A stretch of 44,761 bases of DNA, taken from assembly GCA_006226965.1 (NCBI GenBank), contig SBGQ01000166.1:1-44761 (forward strand), given 5' to 3'. The stretch is from a bacterium (GTDB taxonomy: Bacteria; Bacteroidota; Rhodothermia; Balneolales; M1805). A program made the translations under genes and the position numbers. Shown piece after piece: positions 36,551-44,761 of this stretch. Below the pieces are notes generated by a model that was not told the DNA's origin, did not search any database, and saw only the letters and a program-made list of their open reading frames with translations. Positions within the stretch are counted from its first letter, which is position 1. Each line of letters opens with the position of its first letter.

Positions 36551-36930
36551 AGCTGTCATGCCCGTGAATACGGGCATCTCCCATCGATTAGGATTTTGCA
36601 GAATCAATAAGCGTTAACCATTCGAAAATTCAAAGAGATTCCCTCATTCGAGGACACAGCATATGCTACGAAGTGAAATGATGAGTAAGAAAAGGCACTC
36701 TTAAGCTGTCATGACCGTGAATACGGGCATCTCCCATCGACTAGAGTTTTGCAGAATCCATAAGCGTTAACCATTCGCAAACCCAAAGAAATTCCCTCAT
36801 TCGAGGACATAGCATATGCTACGAAGTGAAATGACGAGTAAGAAAAGGCACTCTTAAGCTGTCATGCCCGTGAATACGGGCATCTCCCATCGATTAGAGT
36901 TTTGCAGAATCAATAAGCGTTAACCATTCG
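36551..36930. repeat. 153-bp direct tandem repeat, about 2.5 copies
   Basis: Copies start at 36551, 36704 and 36857, a constant 153-bp period; the third stops after about 74 bp. Copies 1 and 2 differ at about a dozen positions; the partial third is closer to copy 1. Each unit starts near a hairpin ATGCCCGT-GAAT-ACGGGCAT (36558-36577 in copy 1; broken by one change in copy 2), and the two full copies also contain the palindrome AGCATATGCT (36658-36667). Stops occur in all plus-strand frames. The GTCATGCCCGTGAATACGGGCATCTC-like hairpin resembles dispersed intergenic hairpin repeats known from many bacteria. Confidence 0.9.
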
Positions 36931-36992
36931 AGAGAATGACGATAAAAACGTATATCCTTATTGAAAAAGGAGTGAGAAAAGCCCTCTTGCTG

Positions 36993-37070
36993 TTTATGAG
37001 TTTGAGAATGTCATAAGACGTGAACGATAGAAGGTTGTGAGCTGGATGCAGAGCATCCGACACTCATAAA
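36993..37070. other. Potential structured element (nested inverted repeats)
   Basis: An outer 9-bp inverted repeat TTTATGAGT (36993-37001) and ACTCATAAA (37062-37070) encloses an inner hairpin GGATGC-AGA-GCATCC (37044-37058). No T tract follows on the plus strand. It may be a small structured RNA, a relic of the neighbouring repeat family, or chance. Confidence 0.35.
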
Positions 37071-37286
37071 ACTTTAGACATTGATGTTAATTCAGAATCA
37101 ACGTCAAAACACTCTCGCATCATTTTACCGAAATCCTAAATTACCCTACAGCAAAAAATAAAAAATCCCGTAACTTTCACCCGTTCTGATAACCAAATCT
37201 AAATCAATGAAATAAGTTTTCTTTCTGCTTTTTTAAATCAACATTTCTCAAAAGTGTTGAAGTCTATTCATTTCTAGAAAGAAAAC

Positions 37287-38876
37287 ATGTTAGTAATTCA
37301 GAATCTTTCGTATGCACATCCGAATAAAGATGTGCTGTTTCGACAACTCTTTTTAAGCATTTCAGCCGGTGAAAAAACCGCAATAATTGGTTCAAACGGA
37401 ACCGGAAAATCTACCTTATTTAAACTGATTTCGGGTGAGCTACAACCCCAAACGGGACATATTCATTGCACATCAAAACCGTATGTGGTGCCACAGCATT
37501 TTGGTCAGTTCGATACATTAACCATCGCCGAAGCTTTGTGTGTTCATCATAAAATTCAAGCTATACAAGAAATAGAATCAGGAATTGTTACAGAAGAAAA
37601 CCTCCAGATTATACACGATGATTGGTTGATTGAAGACAAACTCAACCAAGCGCTTCGTTTTTGGGGAGAGCGAGATTTGCATCCCAATCGCAAACTTTCA
37701 GAGTTAAGCGGCGGACAAAAAACAAAAGTATTTCTCGCTGGCTTGTTGGTCCATGATTCCGATTTGGTGTTATTAGATGAACCAAGTAATCATCTCGATT
37801 TAGACAGCAGAAACACATTATATCAGTGGATTGAGCAAACCAAGGCAAGTGTTTTGTTGATTTCGCATGACATAGAATTGCTGAATCGGATGGATTCCAT
37901 AAATGAGTTGCAACCGAACGGCATGGTTCGGTACGGCGGTAATTACGAGTTCTATTATCAACAAAAACAAACTGAAAGTGCAGCGCTGGAAAACGACCTT
38001 AAGCACGCAACAAAAGCCTTGAAAAAAGCAAAACAAGTCGAAAGAGAGGCATTTGAACGTAAACAAAAAATGGATAGTCGAGGTCGGAAAAAGCAAGAAA
38101 AAGCGGGAATGCCCTTGGTAATGTTACACAAAATGCAAAACGATGCAGAGAACAGTGCCGCGCGTTTGAAAAATTCACACGCTGAAAAAGTAGCCGATTT
38201 AAGTACTGATTTAAGTAATTTGAAAGAGCGGATTCCCGATTTAGATAAGATTCGTTTTGGATTGGGAAAATCGGATTTATATGCCGGTAAAATGCTGTTC
38301 AGCGGAACCGATTTAAAGCTGACTTTTGGAGAATCGGTAATTTGGAAAGATGCGAAATCCTTTGAATTGATGAGCGGTGAGCGAATCGCCATAAAAGGGA
38401 AAAACGGTTCGGGAAAATCGAGTTTAGTAAAAATGATTGTAGGAAAACTCTCACCGACTGAAGGTTCGGTTAAACGTGCAGATTTTTCTACGGCATACAT
38501 CGACCAAGATTATTCTATAATTTCAAATTCGAAAACCGTTTTGGAACAAGCGCGTGAGTTTGCTCATTCAGAAGTAAAAGATCATGAAATCAAAACCCGT
38601 TTGAGTCAATTTCTTTTTAGAGAGAATACATGGGAGAAATCCTGCGAGGTTTTGAGCGGCGGAGAAAAAATGCGTTTAACATTGTGCTGCTTAAGCTTAC
38701 AAGACCAAGCGCCGGATTGCCTGATTTTGGATGAGCCCACAAATAATTTAGATATTCCAAATGTGGAAGTACTGACTCGTGTAATTCAAAATTATGAAGG
38801 AACCTTACTGGTAATTTCCCACGATTTACACTTTTTGAATGCACTTAAAGTGCAAAAAGAATGGGTTTTAACATAG
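37287..38876 (+). CDS. ABC-F family ATPase
   Basis: A 529-residue soluble protein with two ABC ATPase domains and no membrane segment, the hallmark of ABC-F translation factors that act at the ribosomal E site. Domain 1 has 'IIGSNGTGKSTLFKLISGEL', 'LSELSGGQKTKVFLAG' and 'LVLLDEPSNHLDLDS'. A lysine-rich helical linker (about 225-310) follows. Domain 2 has 'AIKGKNGSGKSSLVKMIVG', 'LSGGEKMRLTLCCL' and 'LILDEPTNNLDI'. The linker and short ends resemble the vga/msr-like and uncharacterised ABC-F groups more than EttA or Uup, but I cannot place it further; antibiotic protection is possible but unsupported. It starts with ATG after an A-rich leader. Confidence 0.9.
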   Translation: MLVIQNLSYAHPNKDVLFRQLFLSISAGEKTAIIGSNGTGKSTLFKLISGELQPQTGHIHCTSKPYVVPQHFGQFDTLTIAEALCVHHKIQAIQEIESGIVTEENLQIIHDDWLIEDKLNQALRFWGERDLHPNRKLSELSGGQKTKVFLAGLLVHDSDLVLLDEPSNHLDLDSRNTLYQWIEQTKASVLLISHDIELLNRMDSINELQPNGMVRYGGNYEFYYQQKQTESAALENDLKHATKALKKAKQVEREAFERKQKMDSRGRKKQEKAGMPLVMLHKMQNDAENSAARLKNSHAEKVADLSTDLSNLKERIPDLDKIRFGLGKSDLYAGKMLFSGTDLKLTFGESVIWKDAKSFELMSGERIAIKGKNGSGKSSLVKMIVGKLSPTEGSVKRADFSTAYIDQDYSIISNSKTVLEQAREFAHSEVKDHEIKTRLSQFLFRENTWEKSCEVLSGGEKMRLTLCCLSLQDQAPDCLILDEPTNNLDIPNVEVLTRVIQNYEGTLLVISHDLHFLNALKVQKEWVLT

Positions 38877-38942
38877 AATTCCGCCCGAAAAAAAATCTTG
38901 GTGTAACATGCAAATTATCCGACTTTCCCTATACCTTTCGGT

Positions 38943-39458
38943 ATGAAAAAACCGCCCTTATTTGTTACAGAACGCCTGATTATTCGTCCGATTCAGCTGT
39001 CCGATTCACAAGCTTATTTTGAGATTTTTGGCGCTGAAGATGTGGCAGAATTTGATGATTTTGAACCGATTTCAAAAGAAGAAGCCATCGAAGACGTAAA
39101 GCTCATTATCGAAAAAGAAACGGATTCTGCTCGTGACGAATTTGAGTTTGCTGTAACAACAAAAGAATCGGACGATTTAATCGGTGTGTTGTATTTCAAA
39201 CCGGAAGATGAATGTTTATTTATTGGGTATCATTTTCACGGAAACTCAAGAGGAAAAGGTTTTGCTCGTGAAGCTGTTGCGGGACTTATTTTTTTCCTGA
39301 AATCGAAATATGCACAGCAAATACGCGCTAAAGTAGATGCTGAAAATATTCGCTCCATCCATTTATTAGAGCAACTAGGTTTTCAGCGGATGGAAGACTA
39401 TGCGATAGCGCAGTTTTTTAAAGGTGCCGACCATGTAGAATGGTGTTTTGAGTTATAA
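38943..39458 (+). CDS. GNAT-family N-acetyltransferase (RimJ/RimL-like)
   Basis: A 171-residue acetyltransferase. 'FVTERLIIRPIQLSDSQAYF' is the typical N-terminus of the RimJ/RimL subgroup; the acetyl-CoA-binding segment is 'YHFHGNSRGKGFAREAVAGL', and 'AENIRSIHLLEQLGFQRMED' forms the conserved C-terminal helix. Substrate may be a protein N-terminus or a small molecule; it cannot be told. A TACCTTTC box ends 4 bp before the ATG, so the transcript could be nearly leaderless. It is convergent with the DUF3052-like gene with only 2 bp between stop codons. Confidence 0.9.
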   Translation: MKKPPLFVTERLIIRPIQLSDSQAYFEIFGAEDVAEFDDFEPISKEEAIEDVKLIIEKETDSARDEFEFAVTTKESDDLIGVLYFKPEDECLFIGYHFHGNSRGKGFAREAVAGLIFFLKSKYAQQIRAKVDAENIRSIHLLEQLGFQRMEDYAIAQFFKGADHVEWCFEL

Positions 39459-39460
39459 AA

Positions 39461-39892
39461 TCAAGTAAGTCTTCTAGCAGCGTCGCGATTTAAGGTTTTT
39501 ATAAAGCTAACGTGACGAAATCGTAAGGCTGACCAATTTTCATCAATCGCTACCATTCTTACGGATTCAAATCCCATATTACCTAAAAAAGTCCAACCAT
39601 TATCCCGATTAAAATCGCAGGAATACTTTTTAGAACTTCCTTTCGGATAACAAAACCACAAAACGGCATCATCTTTTAATCTAGATATGATACGTTTGGT
39701 TATCGAATCAATTTGAGATTGTTGAGTAACGAAAATCATCACAAAATCGATGGAATCCGATTCGGAAACAGAGGTGCTGAATCCAGTGAAACCACTCATT
39801 GCCTGTAACTCCGTTTCAAATTCTTCGGGATGATTTAGAACATGAACGCGTGATTGCGCTTTAAAATTCAGTTTCTTGAAAAGTGGAGTCAT
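39461..39892 (-). CDS. DUF3052-like protein
   Basis: A protein of about 143 residues resembling the DUF3052 family: 'MTPLFKKLNFKAQSRVHVLN', an alternating strand-helix pattern with 'DFVMIFVTQQSQIDS', 'AVLWFCYPKGSSKK' and the ending 'MVAIDENWSALRFRHV'. The pattern is reminiscent of a Rossmann or methyltransferase-like fold without a visible SAM motif. Function is not established. The ATG at 39892 matches the family start better than an upstream TTG at 39928. It lies between the subtilase gene upstream on its strand, with a 76-bp gap, and the convergent acetyltransferase. Confidence 0.75.
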   Translation of the reverse strand: MTPLFKKLNFKAQSRVHVLNHPEEFETELQAMSGFTGFSTSVSESDSIDFVMIFVTQQSQIDSITKRIISRLKDDAVLWFCYPKGSSKKYSCDFNRDNGWTFLGNMGFESVRMVAIDENWSALRFRHVSFIKTLNRDAARRLT

Positions 39893-39968
39893 CGAGGTTG
39901 CGTAAGTTGAATGTTGCACCCAAATCAAACAAAAATCACCAGATTTTCAAAATTAGCGTAGCCGGAAA

Positions 39969-42900
39969 CTATTTTATCAACATCATTTTTTTGATGAATT
40001 GTTGTTCACCAATCCGCAACTCATAAAAATAAACGCCGCTGCTTTTCCCGATTCCGTTGAAGTTCACGCTGTGTTTTCCGGCTTGCCTTGTTTCGCGAAG
40101 TAAAACATCCACTAACTGACCCAATACATTATACACTCTAAGTTCAACCGGCGCTGATTGCGGAATGTAAAAATGGATTGCTGTTTGCGGATTAAAAGGA
40201 TTCGGATAGTTCTGATACAACTCAACTTGTTTAGGTAATTCTTCAGGTTGTTCCACCGGAGAACCGTTTCCTCCAATCCAGTCGCCCACAACAAAAGCCG
40301 GATGAATGGTTTGTACAGATGAATTACCGTAGGAATCATAAACACTGATGCGAATTTCAACAGCGTCTTTTTCCAACTGACTTACTCCGCTTAAATCAGC
40401 AGTAAAATGATACCCTTCATCGGAATTTTCGGTGAAAGTTAAGCGACTAAACTGATATTCAGCTTGAGTCCAAGTAGAGGCATCAAACGGTTTGTACTCC
40501 ACTTTGGTGAGCTCCGGTTTAATCATTTCCGTTGTGCTGAATGTCGGAATCGCTACGGTAAATTCAACGTTAGGAATTGCTCCCGGTTCAAAACGAGTTT
40601 GCGGTTTTCCGGAATCGTCTAAAACACGAAGCATATAAAATCCCGGAGCATTCACTTGTTGCTTGGTAAGTTCATAATTGGAAAAGTGAGTAATGATAAC
40701 AGGTTCATTTGCTAGATATCCTGCCTGTAATTGTAACTCACCGGAAGCAGATGCGGTGGAAACTTCAACCGCTTGAAAACGGTCTTGAATTCTGCCTTTT
40801 GAAACGCTGTTACCATTTCCGTCTTTTATTTCATAATTGATGGCAGATACTAAATCGTAACGCTGTTCACGGTTTATTTCTCGAACTTTAGGGTTAATAC
40901 CAACGGTTTTTTCTCCATAAACATTGTTGAAATTTCGGTTGAACAGGAACGGAATGCCGCCTCCAAGAGTGAGCGTATCTCCATTGGTGTACCTTATGTT
41001 GGGGCGATTGTAAAATTGAGGAGAAGCAAAAACCAATGCATCATCACGATAGGTTAATAAATCTGAATCAATTAAAATATCGTATAAGGTTTCGGTTACG
41101 GGTTTCATGAGCGAGAACGTAGCTGCCGCAAATACGCCGTTTCCTGTTGTATTTCCTGAACTGATATAGGTGATTTTTTTTGATTTGTTTTGGCTTGAAA
41201 AGGGGACAACATCAAAGAAGTTGCCATATTTGTAATCCACGCCGCCACTCCGAATCATCACCGGAAAATTCAATAAAAGGGAATAATTGCTAAGCGGTTC
41301 AATCGATTCCACAAGTACAGGATTCGTATTCCATGTAACATCTTGTTCAGTAAATGCAATATCTTGCTGAACACCTGACAAGGCAGGAAAATGAGGATGT
41401 ACAACAACGGGCGCATCACCATAATCGATGGCAAATACATCAAATCGGGTAGGATAATTCGCCGGAATAGCGTTGGTATAAATCCCGGATTCTTCTGATG
41501 GATTTACGTGTGTTGCAATTAAAAAACCGCCTGCATCAGAAAAGAAAGTAGCTAAACGCTGAACAGATTTATCATAATCTCGAAACGATTTTCCGTTTGG
41601 GTCTTTAAGTTGATGGCTGATTTTATAGGTTGCATTTGCCTTGCTGAAAGTTAATTTCGAATTCCATGTAACTTGATTGTACATCAAAATGGCAGGATCT
41701 GATTTTCCGTCTTGAAAAGCCAATGCAAAATTGTAATTCGCCGGTTTTAAGCCATAAACTTGAGCTCTTAGGCTATCCAGACGATTGTAGAAATTATAAT
41801 TTGTGCTAAAATCGGATTGTATATAATGGGTAGCATCGTGAACAATTACAAAAGGATTGGGAGAGTCAAAACGCAAATGTAGCACGGAACTTCTGGTAAA
41901 CAACCAAGGCATACGCCCCGATGTTTTCCCGTTTGTTGAAAACGTAAGCGCTCCGTCGAAAATACGGATATCATCTATTCTTTTGGTGATGGCTTGATTA
42001 TCCACACTTAAAATGACTTCGATTTCCTGCTCTGCCCCGGCTTCCAACGTAAAATTGAACGGAATCACACTTAATCCAATTCCGACTTTTAAACCGCTTT
42101 GTGAAATCGCAATGGTTTGGCTTTCCGACGATTGATTTCGAACCGTAAAGTTGATTTTTTTTAGCCATGTTGAACCGGAATCCGGATTCATGCCAAAGTT
42201 GAGGTGCGGCATAGAAAAGAAGAGTTTTGAACTGTCTGCTTTCTGGAGCTGTGCTAAACCGGCTCCTTGTTGCCATGCTTTAAATCCTTTTGATAACGAA
42301 TGATTAACCAAAGCACTTTTAATTTCCTGAACACTCCAATCCGGATGTTTTTGTTTGAGTAATGCCGCTAAACCTGCTATAAAAGGAGCAGCCATCGAAG
42401 TTCCCGATTTTGCCCCAAATGCTTGTCCGGGAATGGTAGAAAGTACATTTTCGCCGGGCGCCAAAACGTCGGGTTTTACACCAAAAATATGGCTCAATGG
42501 GCCTTTTGAACTAAATCGGCTTAAAGAACCTTCTAAACTCAACGAGCCGACAGTAATCGCTTCACGAGAAGTTCCGGGACTTCCAATTGTCTGAGCACCT
42601 AAGTCAGCATAGGAAACATCGTCGTTTGGTTCATAATAACTGTAACCGCTGTTCCCGGCTGAAATCACACAAACAATTCCTAAACTGCTTGCTACATCTA
42701 CGGCTAAACTAACAGGATCGCGCGGATCGCCGAAATTTGATCCTAAGCTCAAATTAACTACATCTAATTTGTCGGAGTAATCACCGTCGTTGTTTGGGTC
42801 AACGGCCCACTCTAAAGCAGCTAAAACACGGGCGAAATCACCTGAGCCTTTTGCATCTAAAACACGCAAAGCGAATAAGGTAGCTTCCGGCGCAACGCCT

Positions 42901-43577
42901 TGCATCTCATTTGATGAAGCACCAATAATTCCGGCAACATGGGTTCCGTGGCTGTTTTCATCCATTGGATCGGAATCGTTATCAACAAAATCATAACCGC
43001 CTGCAACTTTGAATCCCTCACCAAATCCGCCGCCTAACGCATCGTGGTTGTAGTCAATGCCGGAGTCGATAACACCGATTCGCAGGCCGTTTCCTTTAAG
43101 CCCTGTTGATGTCCAGAAAGAACGAACTTGAAGCATGTCGAGCTCTGCGTTAACATCATGCGCAGTAACGGTTTGATTCAAATACACAGATTCAACATTG
43201 GAAAATGTGCGAACTTGATTGATTAGGGATGCGGGGATTTCAACAACAGCAGATTGAGTTGTTTTGGTGAAGAATGTGGGCGATTGCATGATTCCGATGG
43301 TACCCGGACGCAAATCGTGTAATTCTTCAAGGAATGTTTGTTGGACAGCTTGATGGTTAAACGCTGAAATGGGGAAATGCTGGAGTTGCTCAATCTCAGA
43401 AGGAATTGTAAAACGAACGATAACTGAAACGAGAGAGTCGTTTACTGAAAAACTTGGGACTGTGCTTGAGTCCGCTTGATTTACGTTTTTAATATATTGA
43501 AGCGAAAAGGATTGCTGTGCAAAGCTAAAAAACGGCGTTAGAGCAAATAGGATTAAAAAAGTATAGAATGATTTCAT
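39969..43577 (-). CDS. Secreted subtilisin-like serine protease (S8) with C-terminal sorting domain
   Basis: A 1202-residue extracellular protease. A signal peptide (about 1-20, ending SFAQQ) is followed by an inhibitor-I9-like propeptide (about 45-140). The S8 catalytic domain has Asp171 ('IGVIDSGIDYNHDALGG'), His210 ('DENSHGTHVAGIIG') and Ser394 ('SGTSMAAPFIAGLAALLKQ'), plus the oxyanion segment 'CVISAGNSGYS'. A large region (about 450-1110) of beta-rich domains of unknown role follows, then the sorting domain 'NYPNPFNPQTAIHFYI' to 'IKKMMLIK'. The triad is complete, so it should be active. It is transcribed alone; a candidate -7 box lies upstream. It probably digests external proteins for nutrition. 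Confidence 0.94.
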   Translation of the reverse strand: MKSFYTFLILFALTPFFSFAQQSFSLQYIKNVNQADSSTVPSFSVNDSLVSVIVRFTIPSEIEQLQHFPISAFNHQAVQQTFLEELHDLRPGTIGIMQSPTFFTKTTQSAVVEIPASLINQVRTFSNVESVYLNQTVTAHDVNAELDMLQVRSFWTSTGLKGNGLRIGVIDSGIDYNHDALGGGFGEGFKVAGGYDFVDNDSDPMDENSHGTHVAGIIGASSNEMQGVAPEATLFALRVLDAKGSGDFARVLAALEWAVDPNNDGDYSDKLDVVNLSLGSNFGDPRDPVSLAVDVASSLGIVCVISAGNSGYSYYEPNDDVSYADLGAQTIGSPGTSREAITVGSLSLEGSLSRFSSKGPLSHIFGVKPDVLAPGENVLSTIPGQAFGAKSGTSMAAPFIAGLAALLKQKHPDWSVQEIKSALVNHSLSKGFKAWQQGAGLAQLQKADSSKLFFSMPHLNFGMNPDSGSTWLKKINFTVRNQSSESQTIAISQSGLKVGIGLSVIPFNFTLEAGAEQEIEVILSVDNQAITKRIDDIRIFDGALTFSTNGKTSGRMPWLFTRSSVLHLRFDSPNPFVIVHDATHYIQSDFSTNYNFYNRLDSLRAQVYGLKPANYNFALAFQDGKSDPAILMYNQVTWNSKLTFSKANATYKISHQLKDPNGKSFRDYDKSVQRLATFFSDAGGFLIATHVNPSEESGIYTNAIPANYPTRFDVFAIDYGDAPVVVHPHFPALSGVQQDIAFTEQDVTWNTNPVLVESIEPLSNYSLLLNFPVMIRSGGVDYKYGNFFDVVPFSSQNKSKKITYISSGNTTGNGVFAAATFSLMKPVTETLYDILIDSDLLTYRDDALVFASPQFYNRPNIRYTNGDTLTLGGGIPFLFNRNFNNVYGEKTVGINPKVREINREQRYDLVSAINYEIKDGNGNSVSKGRIQDRFQAVEVSTASASGELQLQAGYLANEPVIITHFSNYELTKQQVNAPGFYMLRVLDDSGKPQTRFEPGAIPNVEFTVAIPTFSTTEMIKPELTKVEYKPFDASTWTQAEYQFSRLTFTENSDEGYHFTADLSGVSQLEKDAVEIRISVYDSYGNSSVQTIHPAFVVGDWIGGNGSPVEQPEELPKQVELYQNYPNPFNPQTAIHFYIPQSAPVELRVYNVLGQLVDVLLRETRQAGKHSVNFNGIGKSSGVYFYELRIGEQQFIKKMMLIK

Positions 43578-43669
43578 GCGATTTGATAAAGGTGCACGTA
43601 CTACTTCGTGATAAATATTTTGTTCTTAAAAAATTGAAAAGATTTGCAAATCGTTAGCTAATGTGTAAC

Positions 43670-43677
43670 CAAAGGTA
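43670..43677 (-). promoter_or_regulatory. Candidate -7 box TACCTTTG for the subtilase gene
   Basis: An exact TAnnTTTG match on the minus strand, 92 bp upstream of the subtilase ATG. No TTG is found at the usual spacing upstream, so it is only a candidate. Confidence 0.35.
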
Positions 43678-43737
43678 GGGGTTGCCCAAATTATAATGAA
43701 TCTCTTATGGGATGAAAGGCTAATTCTTAGGGGTGAC

Positions 43738-44007
43738 TTAAGCTAAGTATGCGATATTTGCTGAATCTGATTCTTCATGAATATGGATTTCCCAGCCAAA
43801 TAATAAATAGGGTCTCTTGCGGAAATTGGTGGTTAAATAACTGCTTAGGTGTTCTTGATAGATGAATTCTTTCAAAGAATCAAACAACTGTTGAGTTAAA
43901 AAAATGTTTTTGTGACCAAGTTGAAAGGTCTGCTCTTCCAGTGCAATTTCCTGCAAACGGTAATAAATAGTCGCTGAATCGGTATTGTCGAAATGAATGG
44001 GAAGCAT
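43738..44007 (-). CDS. Small protein of unknown function
   Basis: A frame of about 89 residues (MLPIHFDNTDSATIYYRL...). It is mixed alpha/beta with no signal peptide or membrane helix and no motif I recognise; 'LFDSLKEFIYQEHLSSYL' looks like an amphipathic helix. The ATG at 44007 is chosen over a TTG at 44025 that lies inside the tRNA-Val terminator T tract. The start is only 13 bp past that T tract, so the gene either relies on readthrough of the terminator or on a promoter inside or beyond tRNA-Val. Codon choice looks like the neighbours, which supports coding, but the call is tentative. Confidence 0.55.
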   Translation of the reverse strand: MLPIHFDNTDSATIYYRLQEIALEEQTFQLGHKNIFLTQQLFDSLKEFIYQEHLSSYLTTNFRKRPYLLFGWEIHIHEESDSANIAYLA

Positions 44008-44020
44008 TTTGGAGTCTAAA

Positions 44021-44051
44021 AACAAAAAAAGCCCGCAAAATGCGAGCTTTT
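44021..44051 (-). terminator. Terminator downstream of tRNA-Val
   Basis: An 11-bp stem (44027-44037 with 44041-44051, one G-U pair) with a 3-nt loop, followed on the minus strand by TTTTTTTGTTTTT. It starts 3 bp after the tRNA end. Confidence 0.85.
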
Positions 44052-44054
44052 GAG

Positions 44055-44129
44055 TGGGACAAGAGGGATTCGAACCCCCGACCCCCTGCTTGTAAGGCAG
44101 GTGCTCTGAACCAGCTGAGCTATTATCCC
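44055..44129 (-). tRNA. tRNA-Val (UAC anticodon)
   Basis: A 75-nt cloverleaf on the minus strand. Acceptor GGGATAA pairs with TTGTCCC (one G-U), discriminator A. The anticodon arm CCTGC-CTTACAA-GCAGG gives UAC, decoding GUA and other GUN codons. The T arm is CGGGG-GTTCGAAT-CCCT-like. CCA is not encoded. Confidence 0.97.
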
Positions 44130-44200
44130 GTTTTTCAGAGACGCAAAATATACGGTAAGCAACTAACCCGATGCAAGAGGGATTTTCAAAAAAGTGAAAA

Positions 44201-44599
44201 TTATTTGTTTGGTAAAACTACAACGGCAGTATAGTTATAGGTTACAACATCCCCATAAAAACAAGAAACACAACTGGTGCTACTCCTTGTTTTAACAACT
44301 ACATGTGTTTCACCTGTCTTTTTAGGAATTAATAAAGACACCCCATTACTTATAGGCTTAATTTGAAGTAATGGCTCTTTGTTTTTGATATATAACCCAA
44401 AAGTTGGATCCTCGAAAACGCTTACACTTGTAGATGAAGAACTGCCGCCTTCGCTATCGGATTCATTTCTTTGATGTTTAAAATAAAGACTATCACCTAA
44501 TTGAATGGTTAATACATCATCTGTATAAACTTCGTCATAGGTAACACAAGATGTAAATGCGATTAAAACTACAATTATTGTTATAATTAATTTATTCAT
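44201..44599 (-). CDS. Putative small lipoprotein of unknown function
   Basis: A 132-residue protein. The N-terminus is a short basic segment plus hydrophobic stretch 'LIITIIVVLIAFTSC' ending in a plausible lipobox (F-T-S-Cys18), so it is probably lipidated and membrane anchored. The mature part is beta-rich with a serine-rich acidic stretch (about 48-62) and a late 'SCVSC' pair of cysteines that could form a disulfide or bind metal. It resembles no family I know. It is the first gene on the minus strand before tRNA-Val, 71 bp upstream of the tRNA; sequence further upstream (44600-44761) shows no clear promoter. Confidence 0.6.
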   Translation of the reverse strand: MNKLIITIIVVLIAFTSCVTYDEVYTDDVLTIQLGDSLYFKHQRNESDSEGGSSSSTSVSVFEDPTFGLYIKNKEPLLQIKPISNGVSLLIPKKTGETHVVVKTRSSTSCVSCFYGDVVTYNYTAVVVLPNK

Positions 44600-44761
44600 T
44601 GTTAGAGTTTATGATGGATAGATATTTTGAAATTATTTAGCGTCTTGTTAAAAAAATTCAATGAATTACTTTCTGTGTCGATTAAGTGTGGGAAATAGCT
44701 TAGTAAGAAATGATTATAGGATATATTAAAAAAAACATAGGAATTGATTTTTATATCAGAA

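Larger units (their letters stand above)
36484..37286. other. 803-bp spacer with 8-bp and 153-bp tandem repeats
   Basis: No protein-coding gene is supported. From left to right it holds three copies of an 8-bp unit, two and a half copies of a 153-bp unit (36551-36930), and a potential structured segment at 36993-37070. The rest is AT-rich; the promoter of the ABC-F gene should lie in the last 150 bp, but I cannot point to it. Confidence 0.6.

Noticed and set aside
36551-36930. CRISPR array
   Set aside because: The repeat unit is 153 bp with no unique spacers, and no cas gene is present.
37958-38500. 180-codon minus-strand frame opposite the ABC-F gene
   Set aside because: It is the antisense of a well-supported ABC-F ATPase, with low-complexity Phe/Ser-rich composition expected from reversed Lys/Glu-rich coding sequence.
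37287-38876. Antibiotic-resistance ABC-F gene
   Set aside because: ABC-F membership is clear, but nothing in the sequence distinguishes a resistance factor from a housekeeping translation factor.

Overview
The window is a chromosomal segment from a member of the FCB superphylum (Bacteroidota, Balneolota or Rhodothermota side). Base composition looks moderately AT-rich. Three large secreted proteins end in the 'NYPNPFNP...' C-terminal domain typical of Balneolota, Rhodothermota and Ignavibacteria and related to type IX secretion sorting domains. Three sensor kinases have architectures favoured by this group (periplasmic two-component propellers; a 7TM hybrid kinase with its own AraC output). 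At least one promoter fits the Bacteroidota pattern TTG-N19-23-TAnnTTTG. Phylum is inferred; genus cannot be read from the sequence.

Layout. 0-3.8 kb: a propeller histidine kinase and a NarL-type response regulator, 31 bp apart. 3.9-10.2 kb: a 2078-residue secreted protein with about 18 FG-GAP/VCBS-type calcium motifs, fibronectin-like domains, an M64 metallopeptidase domain and a sorting domain. 10.2-12.2 kb (minus): an ATP-cone/Mrr-like nuclease protein directly behind pheA. 12.4-18 kb: a second propeller kinase and lon. 18-22.3 kb (minus): an SthA-like flavoprotein, a spacer with two unrelated heptanucleotide arrays, then an ABC permease/ATPase pair. 22.3-24.1 kb: an HD phosphohydrolase and a multispanning membrane protein. 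24.2-27.8 kb (minus): lnt followed by an SBBP-type beta-propeller gene split by one in-frame TGA. 28-30.8 kb: a 7TM hybrid kinase with receiver and AraC domains. 30.8-34.5 kb (minus): a UPF0316 membrane protein, tRNA-Ser, and a compact birA-tilS-hpt operon. 34.8-39.5 kb: recN, an 800-bp spacer with a 153-bp tandem repeat, an ABC-F ATPase and a GNAT acetyltransferase. 39.5-44.8 kb (minus): a DUF3052-like protein, a large secreted subtilase, a small unknown ORF, tRNA-Val and a small putative lipoprotein.

How it works together. Most of the content is housekeeping (phenylalanine synthesis, protein quality control, biotinylation, tRNA modification, purine salvage, recombination) interspersed with environment sensing and secretion. 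The first kinase/regulator pair abuts the giant M64 protein, so it is a natural candidate regulator of it, though no binding site is visible. I found no phage, insertion sequence, CRISPR or defence island. The most unusual signals are the in-frame TGA exactly at a repeat-conserved tryptophan position, the 153-bp tandem repeat, the paired heptamer arrays, the ATP-cone/nuclease fusion and the propeller-M64 architecture.
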